64,000 nt of DNA. Source: Phototrophicus methaneseepsis. GTDB lineage: Bacteria > Chloroflexota > Anaerolineae > Aggregatilineales > Phototrophicaceae. The position numbers were made by a program, and so were the translations under genes. Under the pieces are notes generated by a model that saw nothing but the letters and a program-made list of their open reading frames with translations, was not told the DNA's origin and searched no databases. The DNA is taken from assembly GCF_015500095.1 (NCBI RefSeq), contig NZ_CP062983.1, positions 3,658,001 through 3,722,000 on the forward strand, read 5' to 3'. Positions 34,669 to 43,549 of the stretch are shown here, piece by piece (position 1 is the stretch's first letter; each line of letters opens with the position of its first letter).

Positions 34669-35724
34669 ATGCGGTATACATTGTTTAGTTTCTTATTCGC
34701 ACTGACTTTTATATTTTCTGGCGGATTCATCTCAGCTCAGGATTCGTGTGTGGAAGATTGTACACAGCCAGACTATGGCTTGAGTGCGAACGAGCTTGCA
34801 GCGATTAATGAAGTTGAGCTTCAGTATTTAGAACCTGATCAGAAACTCATGCATGATCGGCGATATATGAGCGTTACAGGGACGACGCCAGTGTATGATG
34901 CCCCCGGCGGCAATGTTGTCCGCACAATCAGCGAAGGCTTTAATTATGTGACGGCCTCAACAGATGATAACGGCTGGACCCAGATTAATGACGGTGAGTG
35001 GGTGCAGTCTGAATTCTTGACTGATGTAAACTGGAATGTCTCATCATTTACCGGTATTTTGCTACCAGATGAGATGCCGGAATACACAATTGCCTGGGCA
35101 CTAGTCAACATGTACCCGAGCAAAACACCTGGGGGTAATCCATCTGAGTCATTTGACCTCATCTATCGCTATACGGAATTACACATCTTCGCCACAGAAA
35201 TCGTTGACGGCTTTCGCTGGTATCAGGTTGGCGAAGATATGTGGGTCCACCAGCACCGAGTTGCTAAAATCCAGCCGCTGCAAGAAATCCCTGAAGGCGT
35301 AAATACAGAACGCTGGGTCAGTATTGATTTATATGAGCAGGTCTTAATTGCCTACGAAGGGACGCGGCCTGTCTTTGCCACGCTCATTGCAACGGGGCTG
35401 GATCGCTGGCCTACAGTTGAAGGCACCTTCCAAATCTATTATCGGCATCAACGTGAATATATGAGTTGGGGCACCGTTGGCGATGACTATTATTCGCTAG
35501 AAGAAGTTCCCTGGACGATGTATTTCGACGATGGGCGCGCACTACATGGGGCCTATTGGCATGATGGTTTCGGCTACCGCCGCAGTCACGGTTGTGTCAA
35601 CATGAGCATTACAGATGCACATTGGCTTTACGAGTGGGTCGTTGAAGTGATGGGGTCACGCTCTTCAGCAGATATTGAAGAAGGCCCCTTCGTCTATGTG
35701 TACAGCAGCGGAACCTATGCTTAG
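34669..35724 (+). CDS. Secreted L,D-transpeptidase (YkuD domain)
   Basis: 351 aa from the ATG at 34669. The signal peptide runs to about residue 24 (GGFISAQ). Residues about 60-210 hold SH3-like segments (TTPVYDAPGGNVVRTI, DNGWTQINDGEWV). The C-terminal YkuD domain has the catalytic signature RRSHGCVNM with Cys309 and the upstream His in LHGAYWHDG. L,D-transpeptidases make 3-3 cross-links in peptidoglycan or attach proteins to it. An in-frame ATG 24 nt upstream exists, but AAAGGGAAAG sits just before 34669 and this start gives a clean signal peptide. Two neighbouring Cys near residue 22-28 (DSCVEDC) may form a disulfide. Confidence 0.92.
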   Translation: MRYTLFSFLFALTFIFSGGFISAQDSCVEDCTQPDYGLSANELAAINEVELQYLEPDQKLMHDRRYMSVTGTTPVYDAPGGNVVRTISEGFNYVTASTDDNGWTQINDGEWVQSEFLTDVNWNVSSFTGILLPDEMPEYTIAWALVNMYPSKTPGGNPSESFDLIYRYTELHIFATEIVDGFRWYQVGEDMWVHQHRVAKIQPLQEIPEGVNTERWVSIDLYEQVLIAYEGTRPVFATLIATGLDRWPTVEGTFQIYYRHQREYMSWGTVGDDYYSLEEVPWTMYFDDGRALHGAYWHDGFGYRRSHGCVNMSITDAHWLYEWVVEVMGSRSSADIEEGPFVYVYSSGTYA

Positions 35725-35764
35725 CCTCATTCGTACTTAGGTCCTTAGCCTAATCCTGTTAACT

Positions 35765-35788
35765 GAGCGCCCTATCCAGGGCGCTTTT
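35765..35788 (+). terminator. Terminator after the L,D-transpeptidase gene
   Basis: AGCGCCCT / AGGGCGCT is a perfect 8-bp stem with a 4-nt loop followed by TTTT. It ends only 21 nt before the putative TTG start of the HisZ-like gene. Confidence 0.88.
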
Positions 35789-35809
35789 ACGTTCTTAGAC
35801 AGATCTCTT

Positions 35810-37276
35810 TTGGCTCGCCCACATTCCACCATTGAACTGACTATAAAGCAAGCTATCATCTACCTATATCCAATTGCTGACCACACCATAGGCCCGCTTC
35901 AAATGAGCCGAGATTTATCACAAAAACTCAGCGAGCATCTCTCGCTGTATGGTTATCAACATCGTGAAATGTCCATCATCCAGCCAGCAGAGATATTTTT
36001 AACGCGCGCTGGGGATACCATAATTCACAGGCTGTTTGTCTTCGATCGCTACGGACAGGCAATGGCGCTCAGGCCAGAATTTACGTCTGCGGCAGCCCGT
36101 CAGTATGTTCTTGATAAGCATTCAGACATAATGCGCTGGCATTTCGTTGGCCCAGTTTTTGAAGATTTGCCGGAATCCCCTTTTAAGAATCAACGTGCTA
36201 GCGTCGGCGCTGAACTGCTCAATGCAGAGGGTGTATTTGCCGATCAAGAGATCATCACCATGGCAGCAAAGGGCGTGCAAGATCTTCCGTTGGCAGATTG
36301 GAAGCTCGTAATCGGTAACGTAGCGCTACAAAAGCACCTACTCACAATGGATTCAGGCGATAATCGTCAGTATCGTCTCCTGCTTGACCAACGAGAAACG
36401 CTAAAAACTGCTGGCCTTGATGAAGCAGAGCAACGGTTGCGCGCAACTCTTTCTCAGTTGCAGGACGAAGCTCATACGATGTCGAATGGGACCGTTGTCA
36501 ATAGCTCTCAGCCGGGTTTGTCAACAAACCGAATGCTCGATGTCTTGCTTGATTCGACACAATATGGCACGACAATGGGAAGCCGTTCCAGAGAGGATAT
36601 TGCTGAACGCATCCTACATAAGCATTTACGCGCTCGTGATGCCGAAAATCTGATTCAGATGTTGAAAATCTTTGCAGAATGGACTGCATTGCGTGGGAAA
36701 CCTGAAGAAGTTTTCCCTCAGGTAGAAGCAATGCTCACCTCTGATGACGACTATGGACATGAGCTACTGCATCAATGGCAAGAGATGATTCAGCTCATCA
36801 CGCTAAGCGGCATTCCTGAAGATCGAATCATCTTACAACCCAACCTGGCACGCAATTGGGAGTATTACACAGGAGTTGTCTTTGGCTTAGAAGTCGAAGA
36901 TCAGTATATTGCAGCAGGCGGTCGCTATGATGATCTCGCTCAACTAGTGACTGATTCTGAGCAGAAAATCCCTGCAGTCGGCTTTACATATTACGTTGAT
37001 ACATTGCAAGCAATCTTAGGACCAGAACACGAGCCATCATTGACCGTCGCGAACCTGATTGTAACGCCGGAGACATTTGCAATGGGTTCTCAATGGGCTG
37101 ATCTACTGCGGCAAGCTGGTATAGCGACAATCCTAAGCCAGGATGAATCACCGCAGTATACGCAAACCCTCTATATACAACCAAATGGTGACGTTCGCTT
37201 TAACGATAAAGTTTACGATAAAAACAAAATCAACGACCTCGTCGTGGCACTAAGGGATACACCATCATATGAATAA
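35810..37276 (+). CDS. hisZ: HisZ-like ATP phosphoribosyltransferase regulatory subunit (class II HisRS paralogue)
   Basis: 488 aa. It has the class II synthetase core: a motif 1 region LYGYQHREMSIIQP, motif 2 ALRPEFTSAAAR, the HisRS/HisZ signature RNWEYYTGVVFG and motif 3 AAGGRYDDLA. HisZ proteins are catalytically inactive HisRS relatives that complex with HisG and confer feedback by histidine. This one is longer than the usual ~390 aa, with an insert around residues 190-310 and a remnant anticodon-type end (NLIVTPETFAMGSQWADLL). Adjacency to hisG (8-nt overlap) supports HisZ rather than HisRS. The start is a TTG; the next ATG at 35903 would remove residues that seem to align with the family N terminus. 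A TATAAA at 35842 could serve the shorter form. Confidence 0.82.
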   Translation: MARPHSTIELTIKQAIIYLYPIADHTIGPLQMSRDLSQKLSEHLSLYGYQHREMSIIQPAEIFLTRAGDTIIHRLFVFDRYGQAMALRPEFTSAAARQYVLDKHSDIMRWHFVGPVFEDLPESPFKNQRASVGAELLNAEGVFADQEIITMAAKGVQDLPLADWKLVIGNVALQKHLLTMDSGDNRQYRLLLDQRETLKTAGLDEAEQRLRATLSQLQDEAHTMSNGTVVNSSQPGLSTNRMLDVLLDSTQYGTTMGSRSREDIAERILHKHLRARDAENLIQMLKIFAEWTALRGKPEEVFPQVEAMLTSDDDYGHELLHQWQEMIQLITLSGIPEDRIILQPNLARNWEYYTGVVFGLEVEDQYIAAGGRYDDLAQLVTDSEQKIPAVGFTYYVDTLQAILGPEHEPSLTVANLIVTPETFAMGSQWADLLRQAGIATILSQDESPQYTQTLYIQPNGDVRFNDKVYDKNKINDLVVALRDTPSYE

Positions 37277-38273
37277 CTTCACACTCGCATTGCCCAGCAA
37301 AGGTGCCATTGCAGATCCAACGATTAACTTTCTCAGCAACTGCGGCTTAAAGATTGTAAAGCCGAACCCACGCCAATATACAGGCGATATTCCGGCAATT
37401 GATGGCCTCTCCGTGCTATTCCAGCGTGTCAAGGATGTGGCCTACAAAGTTGCTGATGGTACAGCTCAACTTGGCATTACCGGCTATGATGTCGTCTGTG
37501 AGAACCCAAATGATGATACTATCGTCATCCATGATAAGTTGGGTTATGGTCAGTGCAGCCTTGTCGTTGCCGTACCGGAGTCGTGGGTTGATGTTGAAAA
37601 TATGTATGACCTAGCTGATGTGGCTATCGATATGCGCGATAATCAACGCCGGAACTTGCGCGTAGCAACAACGTTTCCACATCAAACTCGCCAGTTCCTA
37701 CACGCACACCATATCCATCACTTCACTATTGTTAAGGCTGATGGCGCAATTGAAGCAGCACCTACGATTGGTTATGCGGATATGATCGTTGACCTCACGC
37801 AAACTGGGACCACATTGCGTGAAAATCATCTCAAGATGCTACCGGATGGTGTCATTACAGAATCACAGGCTTGCTTAATTGGCAACAAGAAAGCGCTGCT
37901 AAGCCACCCCGAACTCATGCAGATGACAAAAACATTGTTGGAATACATTGATGCAGCGATGAACGCCCGCAAAATCTATCAGGTCACTGTTGATATTCAG
38001 GGAGAAAGTGCTGAGAGCATCGCTCATCGCATTTTGCAGGATAACAATACACGAGGATTAATTGGGCCGACGATTGCGCCTATTTATACGCAAAACAGTA
38101 GCGATAAATGGTTTACCGCTACTGTAACCGTACAACATAGCAATTTGCTCGCTGCGACAAACTATCTGCGTTCAATTGGTGGGCGGCATGCTCTGGTGAT
38201 GCCTGCGCGTTATGTGTTCATGGAATCTTCACATACGTATGATGCGCTGGAAGTTAAATTGGCCTCAAGCTAA
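37269..38273 (+). CDS. hisG: ATP phosphoribosyltransferase, long form
   Basis: 334 aa. The catalytic part has FTLALPSKGAIADPTINFL, LGITGYDVVCEN and YADMIVDLTQTGTTLRENHL, the PRPP-binding loop. Residues about 230-330 match the HisG C-terminal regulatory domain (RGLIGPTIAPI, then ATVTVQHSNLLAATNYLRSIGGR-type strands and ALVMPARYVF). HisG makes phosphoribosyl-ATP, the first step of histidine synthesis. Long-form HisG normally carries its own histidine-binding domain and does not need HisZ, yet it overlaps a HisZ-like gene here. It ends overlapping the convergent APH-fold gene by 9 nt. Confidence 0.93.
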   Translation: MNNFTLALPSKGAIADPTINFLSNCGLKIVKPNPRQYTGDIPAIDGLSVLFQRVKDVAYKVADGTAQLGITGYDVVCENPNDDTIVIHDKLGYGQCSLVVAVPESWVDVENMYDLADVAIDMRDNQRRNLRVATTFPHQTRQFLHAHHIHHFTIVKADGAIEAAPTIGYADMIVDLTQTGTTLRENHLKMLPDGVITESQACLIGNKKALLSHPELMQMTKTLLEYIDAAMNARKIYQVTVDIQGESAESIAHRILQDNNTRGLIGPTIAPIYTQNSSDKWFTATVTVQHSNLLAATNYLRSIGGRHALVMPARYVFMESSHTYDALEVKLASS

Positions 38274-39518
38274 TGAGTCTTCAACTCGGTCAAAGACCTC
38301 ATCAATAAGGCTCCGCTGACCAGCACTCTCAGCGCCCATTTCAAGCGCCATCACAAAGCCCAATAAGCTAATCTCCGGCGGAAAGCGATCATTGTCAGCT
38401 AGATTCATCGTCAATAAGGGGCAGCACATCAGTGCTGCCTTCATATAGGCCCGCCAGTCTGGGCGTAGCCAATCACGCTCCTTTAGCAAAAGAAGCGTCG
38501 GGATCAAAACACGGTCAATCTTGCTATCCAGGAACATATGCCGAATAGATGGCAACTTATAGTCATGCTCGACGAGCCAACGATTTGAACTCGTATCCAG
38601 GCTGATGTTTAGCGTGGCTTGTTTTTCCTGGGGATAATACATCCACATCGCGAAGACATTGTGGAAAAGAGGCTTCACAATATCCAACAGTGGCGAATGT
38701 TCACCAGCGAATGCAGGGTCAAAATACAGCAAACTAGGCGGTTTCGATTGGCTCTGAAGGAATACATTCCCATTGTGGGCATCACCGTGACCAATGACAG
38801 CAGGACCATCCTGTGCTGGATTAAGCAAGGCTGTTGCCTTTTCTATCAGATGGTTCAGGGTTACGGTATAAAGCTGACCGTTAACTTCCCAGTTTGCATC
38901 ACGTACATCATGTAACGAATAGGTGCCGCCCGGCAGTGCAACCTCCATTAGATCATCAGCACTTCCGCTTCCATAGAAGCGTGTTAGTCGCCCTTGTGTG
39001 ATGCGATGATAGAACAACTGATGTATAGGCGCTTTAGCTGCTTCCTCAGCCGTTTGCCACTCTAAAGAAGCTTCATAATGCTGCATAAGTGCATCGTCAG
39101 ATGCGTTCTGAGCTTCTATCAACGATTCGACATTTGCCGGATCGCCGTTTTCAATCTCCCATGCCACTTCAAACACAGAGGGGTCTGTAATGACCTCATA
39201 AATCAACATCTGCTTACCCGGCTCCTCAGAGCGGTAAACAGGCTGGATCACGTTGTATCCAGCCTTCGCAAGCATCTCCGCATTATAATACTCATCAATG
39301 ACCGTATCCGTCTCTGTGTGGGACTTGAAGAAATAGCGCTTCCCACCTTCGACCGCCATAAAACCATTGAAAGAATTCAACGAAACGGCTGATGGCCGCA
39401 GCGAAACCTCCGTGATGTGAAACGGTAGGTTTTGTTGCATAAATGTCAGCAGCAGGTTTTCTGCTTCGTTCTGGTTTTGATATTGTAAGTCACGGACCTG
39501 TTGCAACGTATCGGACAT
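38265..39518 (-). CDS. Aminoglycoside phosphotransferase (APH)-fold kinase
   Basis: 417 aa. The APH/choline-kinase catalytic loop is VIGHGDAHNGNVFL (Asp near 243, Asn near 248), and the metal-binding Asp follows in LLYFDPAFAGEHSPLLD. An N-lobe strand GKRYFFKSH contains a candidate ATP-binding Lys. The family phosphorylates small hydroxyl substrates. No resistance role is implied, and the substrate cannot be deduced. It lies 12 nt after hisD on the same strand, so a link to amino acid or sugar metabolism is possible but unproven. Confidence 0.8.
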   Translation of the reverse strand: MSDTLQQVRDLQYQNQNEAENLLLTFMQQNLPFHITEVSLRPSAVSLNSFNGFMAVEGGKRYFFKSHTETDTVIDEYYNAEMLAKAGYNVIQPVYRSEEPGKQMLIYEVITDPSVFEVAWEIENGDPANVESLIEAQNASDDALMQHYEASLEWQTAEEAAKAPIHQLFYHRITQGRLTRFYGSGSADDLMEVALPGGTYSLHDVRDANWEVNGQLYTVTLNHLIEKATALLNPAQDGPAVIGHGDAHNGNVFLQSQSKPPSLLYFDPAFAGEHSPLLDIVKPLFHNVFAMWMYYPQEKQATLNISLDTSSNRWLVEHDYKLPSIRHMFLDSKIDRVLIPTLLLLKERDWLRPDWRAYMKAALMCCPLLTMNLADNDRFPPEISLLGFVMALEMGAESAGQRSLIDEVFDRVEDSLA

Positions 39519-39530
39519 ACAAGATACTAC

Positions 39531-40844
39531 CTAGTCTTCGTTCAGGATTTGATTGCGAATCCGCAAAGCCTGCGCATGTGCCGGGAAACCCTCATAATCT
39601 GCGAGCATGGCGACGTTCTCTTGTAGGTAATCATAGCCTTCGCGGGAAAGATACCCTACCCCGCTACGCTTTAAGAAGTCCCAAATGCTGACTGAAGAAA
39701 ATGTTTTGGCAAAGCCACCCGTCGGTAAAATTGCATTCAATCCGAGCGCATAATTGGCCGTCGGGATCGGTGTCATATCACCCAGCAAGATTTCACCCGC
39801 ATTATTGATTTTGTTCAAGGCGATGAATGGGTCTTTAACCATGACTTCGAGATGTTCCGGTGCATAGTCATTGACGAAAGCAATGGATTCATCGAGGCTA
39901 CCCGTCAACATGACACCGCCATAGTTGCTTAACACAGTTTCGACGAATTCGCGCCGCCATGCGGGCAGTTCGGCAATATATTCAGGGAGAATTTCAAGAG
40001 CTTTTTCAGCGACTTCTTTACTGTGTGTAACTAAGATGGCTGCTGAATCTGGGCCATGTTCGGCTTCAACAAGTAAATCCAATGCTGCCAGACGCGGATC
40101 CGCGTTCTCATCAGCCAGAATAATGGATTCACTTGGGCCAGCTGGCAGGCCCACATCAACGGTACCATAAAGCAACCGTTTAGCAGAAGAAACGTAACTA
40201 CTGCCTGGGCCAATGATTTTATCTACAGCCGGAATTGTCTCAGTGCCAAAGGCTACAGCCGCAATCGATTGAATACCACCTACGACATACACCTCATCAA
40301 TGCCGCATATTTCCGCAGCCACCAACGAAGCATCATCCGCTTTACCATCTGGACGTGGTGGGGTTACGACGACCACACGGGGCACACCAGCAACTTTAGC
40401 AGGCGTCGCTAGCATGAGCATCACTGAGGGAAAAGCACCTTTACCACGGGGAACGTAGAGCGCTGCACTGGCTATCGGGCTTATCTTCTCACCAGCCATA
40501 ATACCGGGCTTCACTTCTGTGAACCACATTTTCTCCGGCATTTGCTCTTCATGGAAAGTCCGAATATTGTCATAAGCCATTTCAATGGCAGCGATCAACT
40601 TCGGGTCCAGGTTCGCACGCGCCGCTGCAAAATCCTCTGGCGTTGCGCGCAGCATATCCGCAGTGAAGTTCTCCGCATCGAATTTGCGAGCATATTTCAC
40701 GACAGCTTCGTTGCCATTGGCACGGATGTCATCAATGACCTCTTGTGCCAATGGGAGCAAATCCCGGATGTCTTGTTCGGCACGCGTCATAATTTTGGCG
40801 CGCTGTTCAGCCGTGAGCTTGTCAAGTTCCCAGTACTGTATCAT
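39531..40844 (-). CDS. hisD: Histidinol dehydrogenase
   Basis: 437 aa, the family length. Family segments include GNEAVVKYARKFD, SAALYVPRGKGAFPSVMLM, DKIIGPGSSYVSSAKRLLYG, AEHGPDSAA and the catalytic YAPEHLEVM Glu-His. HisD oxidises histidinol to histidine in two NAD-dependent, zinc-requiring steps. The ATG has GGGGAA upstream. It is separated from sqdB by a terminator. Together with hisZG on the other strand it forms a partial, scattered histidine locus. Confidence 0.96.
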   Translation of the reverse strand: MIQYWELDKLTAEQRAKIMTRAEQDIRDLLPLAQEVIDDIRANGNEAVVKYARKFDAENFTADMLRATPEDFAAARANLDPKLIAAIEMAYDNIRTFHEEQMPEKMWFTEVKPGIMAGEKISPIASAALYVPRGKGAFPSVMLMLATPAKVAGVPRVVVVTPPRPDGKADDASLVAAEICGIDEVYVVGGIQSIAAVAFGTETIPAVDKIIGPGSSYVSSAKRLLYGTVDVGLPAGPSESIILADENADPRLAALDLLVEAEHGPDSAAILVTHSKEVAEKALEILPEYIAELPAWRREFVETVLSNYGGVMLTGSLDESIAFVNDYAPEHLEVMVKDPFIALNKINNAGEILLGDMTPIPTANYALGLNAILPTGGFAKTFSSVSIWDFLKRSGVGYLSREGYDYLQENVAMLADYEGFPAHAQALRIRNQILNED

Positions 40845-40906
40845 GTTGAATTCCCCAAAGCATGAATAGAAAACGAGTGAAAACGGAAATGGCTAAAAAC
40901 GGAAAT

Positions 40907-40936
40907 AAAAAGCGCAGGACAATGTGCCCCGCGCCT
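40907..40936 (-). terminator. Terminator after sqdB
   Basis: Read on the minus strand, AAGGCGCGGG and CCTGCGCTTTTT pair (with G-U) around a 9-nt loop and end in a T run, 22 nt past the sqdB stop. It insulates hisD from sqdB. Confidence 0.75.
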
Positions 40937-40957
40937 TAGATGTCATGCTAAACGCAT

Positions 40958-42151
40958 TTACCGGACTGGTTCAATTACCTCTGAACGACGACGAGAACCA
41001 TCCCAGCGGATATCCGGCACGAGGATGTCCATTTTAGTGCGGATACGATCGGCATGATGTCGTAGATCTTCAATCATCAGCTTCATCTCGGATTTCACAT
41101 CCTGAGATGGCTCGTAACCAATCTTAACCAGGTTATCGCGATCCGGATTATAGTAATGCTGTTCCAACTCAGTACGCGGATTTTCATAGTGGCGGATCTG
41201 AACATCCAACCCTAATTCAGAACCCACTTCCTGTGTCATCTCTGCTAGTTCTTTGATGCTGTATGATTCTGCAAACTGGTTGAAAACGCGGAATTCACCA
41301 GCTTCTGGCGGGTTCTCGACAGCGAGTTGCAAACAGCGCATTGAATCACGCAATGGCAAGAAGGCGCGAGTCATTGTACCAGCCCCATACAACGTCAGGG
41401 GGTGCTCAACGGCAGCCTGTGCACAAAAACGATTGATCGCTGTGCCGAAGCTCTGGTCAAAGTCCAGCCGGGTTGCCAGCCGAGGATCATCTCCCATGCC
41501 AACCCAACGTGACCCAAAGACTACACCCTGCATAATATCTGTAGCACGAATGCCCCAGATTTTGCTGGCGAACATCGTGTTATGGGAATCATGGACCTTG
41601 CTTTGATGGTACCAGCTACCCGCCTGACGTGGGAAAGGCAGACGATCTTTGCGACCACGATATTCCACTTCGAAGAAACCTTCGGGAATATCGACGTTTG
41701 GCTGACCGTATTCGCCCATCGTCCCGAGCTTCACCAGATGGGCTTGCGGTGCAACTTCTTTAATAGCCCATAAAATATTCATGTTGGTGGTGATATTGTT
41801 GACTTGTGTCCAGACGCTGTGCTTCTGATCCATCATAGAATAGGGTGCTGATGGCATCTGCGCCAGGTGGACGATCGCGTCCGGCTGAAATTCGCCAATG
41901 AACGATTCGACGAAGTCATAATCGCACAAATCGCCAACACGAAAATCGAGATCTGTACCGAAATGCTCTTTAAAAGCGGCCAACCGCTCGCCATGGTCGT
42001 AAATCGGGATGGCGCTCATGCTGTTGACTTCTGCGACCCATTCGCGGCGCAGCAATTTATCCACACCCGCCACTGTATGGCCCTGAGACGTCAGATATTG
42101 GGCCAGGGCCCATCCCAGATAACCATCAATACCGGCGATAAATACCTTCAT
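40958..42151 (-). CDS. sqdB: UDP-sulfoquinovose synthase (SQD1/SqdB)
   Basis: 397 aa. It is an extended short-chain dehydrogenase: NAD loop GIDGYLGWALA, catalytic Thr/Tyr/Lys in KLGTMGEYG and SWYHQSKVHDSHN. The long stretch GIRATDIMQGVVFG, FGTAINRFCAQAAVEHPLT, GEFRVFNQF and EQHYYNPDRDNL is characteristic of SQD1 rather than of generic UDP-glucose epimerases. The enzyme adds sulfite to UDP-glucose to make UDP-sulfoquinovose, the head group donor for the sulfolipid SQDG. The frame extends upstream, but GGAG seven nt before the ATG at 42151 and the family N terminus MKVFIAGIDG fix the start. The glycosyltransferase partner (sqdX/sqdD) is not in the window. Confidence 0.93.
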   Translation of the reverse strand: MKVFIAGIDGYLGWALAQYLTSQGHTVAGVDKLLRREWVAEVNSMSAIPIYDHGERLAAFKEHFGTDLDFRVGDLCDYDFVESFIGEFQPDAIVHLAQMPSAPYSMMDQKHSVWTQVNNITTNMNILWAIKEVAPQAHLVKLGTMGEYGQPNVDIPEGFFEVEYRGRKDRLPFPRQAGSWYHQSKVHDSHNTMFASKIWGIRATDIMQGVVFGSRWVGMGDDPRLATRLDFDQSFGTAINRFCAQAAVEHPLTLYGAGTMTRAFLPLRDSMRCLQLAVENPPEAGEFRVFNQFAESYSIKELAEMTQEVGSELGLDVQIRHYENPRTELEQHYYNPDRDNLVKIGYEPSQDVKSEMKLMIEDLRHHADRIRTKMDILVPDIRWDGSRRRSEVIEPVR

Positions 42152-42266
42152 CAATAACTCCGATGCTTCATTTATAGTCGTACACAGCTTTACAAACACC
42201 ATATCGTGCTGTGTGTTACGACTCCGATTCACGAGTTTAAGAGTCTAGCCAACCCCCTGAGAGAAG

Positions 42267-43349
42267 TCAAGGAAGCGCCTGTGCCAGCTCAGGCTCAAAA
42301 GATGGGATATACCCCGTAACAGCTAGTAGTTCTGCATTGAGGATGCTAGAGCCTGCTGCACCTCGAATAGTATTATGCGATAATGCCGCGAATTTGTAAC
42401 CAAGCACAGGGCACTCACGCAAACGGCCAATAGATGTCATCATCCCCTTGCCAGCATCACGATCACGGCGTGGCTGTGGACGATCTATCTGGCTTAAGTA
42501 CTGCAAGGGCTTCTCTGGGGCCGAAGGCAGCAACGCAACACGGCTGTCTCCCTGGTAAGTCCCCCATGCTGTGATGATCTCATCAATTGAAGGCTTGGAT
42601 TCCAGATCAACAGAGATGTTCACAAGATGACCATCTATCACAGGAACCCGCGTACAAGTTGCGCTGACGACAGCATCAAAAAGGTCAATTTGACCAGCGA
42701 CATACGTACCCAGCATCTTCAGAGACTCAGTCTGCATTTTATCTTCATCCCCGCCGACATAGGGGATGACATTATCGAGAATATCCAGCGAAGCAACGCC
42801 AGGGTACCCTGCCCCGCTGATAGCTTGCTCTGAAACCACACTCACGCGGCGGATGCCAAACTGGCGTAGGGGTGCCAGGGCCATCACAAGTGGCATGACT
42901 GTACAGTTGCTATTCGCAATCAGAGCACCTGTTGTCCAATCACGATTTGCACGTTGAACATCAACGAGTTGAACGTGATCTGCATTGACTTCAGGGATAA
43001 GCAGTGGCACATCTTTTGCCATGCGATGTGCGCCCGCATTTGTGCATACAATATGCCCTGCTGAGGCAAGCTGAGGTTCGCGATCTACAGCAGCCTCTTT
43101 AGGTAGTGCACTAAAGACGAGCGGTGCATCCAACTCTGCATCAAGCGGCTTTACAGTGAGATCAACAACAGACTCTGGCGGATTGCCATTAAGAACCCAG
43201 TTGACAGCATCGCCATAGCGCTTACCCGCACTGCTTTTCCCTACAAGCTCAGTCACCTGGAACCAGGGATGATCTTCTAATAACTGGATAAACCGCTGCC
43301 CTACTGCACCTGTCGCTCCTAAAACGGCGACATCGATCTTCTTCGACAT
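42267..43349 (-). CDS. asd: Aspartate-semialdehyde dehydrogenase (fungal/archaeal-like class)
   Basis: 360 aa. The NADP loop is LGATGAVGQRFI; the active-site Cys lies in NSNCTVMPL (about residue 149) with a later catalytic region EQAISGAGYPG; the C terminus has RGAAGSSILNAELL. The PGVASLDILDNVIPYVGGDEDK-type stretch is closer to the archaeal and yeast enzymes than to the E. coli enzyme. It reduces aspartyl phosphate to the semialdehyde in lysine/threonine/methionine synthesis. GAGGAA lies about 6 nt before the ATG. It is divergent from the SufR-like regulator. Confidence 0.94.
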   Translation of the reverse strand: MSKKIDVAVLGATGAVGQRFIQLLEDHPWFQVTELVGKSSAGKRYGDAVNWVLNGNPPESVVDLTVKPLDAELDAPLVFSALPKEAAVDREPQLASAGHIVCTNAGAHRMAKDVPLLIPEVNADHVQLVDVQRANRDWTTGALIANSNCTVMPLVMALAPLRQFGIRRVSVVSEQAISGAGYPGVASLDILDNVIPYVGGDEDKMQTESLKMLGTYVAGQIDLFDAVVSATCTRVPVIDGHLVNISVDLESKPSIDEIITAWGTYQGDSRVALLPSAPEKPLQYLSQIDRPQPRRDRDAGKGMMTSIGRLRECPVLGYKFAALSHNTIRGAAGSSILNAELLAVTGYIPSFEPELAQALP

Positions 43350-43422
43350 GGCTGCATTCCTCGTACTTTTTCAGAAATCGTGGGTATTTCTGTATAAACC
43401 TGAGCACATCCTCACATCGTAT

Positions 43423-43450
43423 CATTGTTACGCTGTGTTTGACAACGATG
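43423..43450. promoter_or_regulatory. Imperfect inverted repeat in the asd/sufR-like divergent region
   Basis: CATTGTT (43423-43429) and AACGATG (43444-43450) form a 7-bp inverted repeat with one mismatch, arm centres 21 bp apart. The CAAC/GTTG flavour is reminiscent of SufR sites but does not match their published spacing as I know it. It could be an autoregulatory operator. Confidence 0.35.
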
Positions 43451-43459
43451 TCTTGCCGT

Positions 43460-43488
43460 TTGACAAGGGTGACATGCAAAGCTACACT
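43460..43488 (+). promoter_or_regulatory. Candidate promoter for the SufR-like gene
   Basis: TTGACA, a 17-nt spacer and TACACT (4 of 6 matches at -10) lie about 60 nt upstream of the ATG. Confidence 0.45.
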
Positions 43489-43549
43489 TTTTATAGTGCG
43501 TTCTTTCTTTTATGATTTCATCTGATAAACAGTATGTTCGTAAACGACC

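Noticed and set aside
35810-37276. Histidyl-tRNA synthetase
   Set aside because: Although HisRS motifs are recognisable, the gene overlaps hisG and its anticodon-binding part looks reduced, which fits HisZ better. Not fully excluded.
38265-39518. Antibiotic resistance phosphotransferase
   Set aside because: The APH fold is shared by many metabolic kinases, and nothing in the sequence or context points to drug modification.
40958-42151. UDP-glucose 4-epimerase
   Set aside because: The motifs KLGTMGEYG, YHQSKVHDSHN and GEFRVFNQF are specific to UDP-sulfoquinovose synthase.
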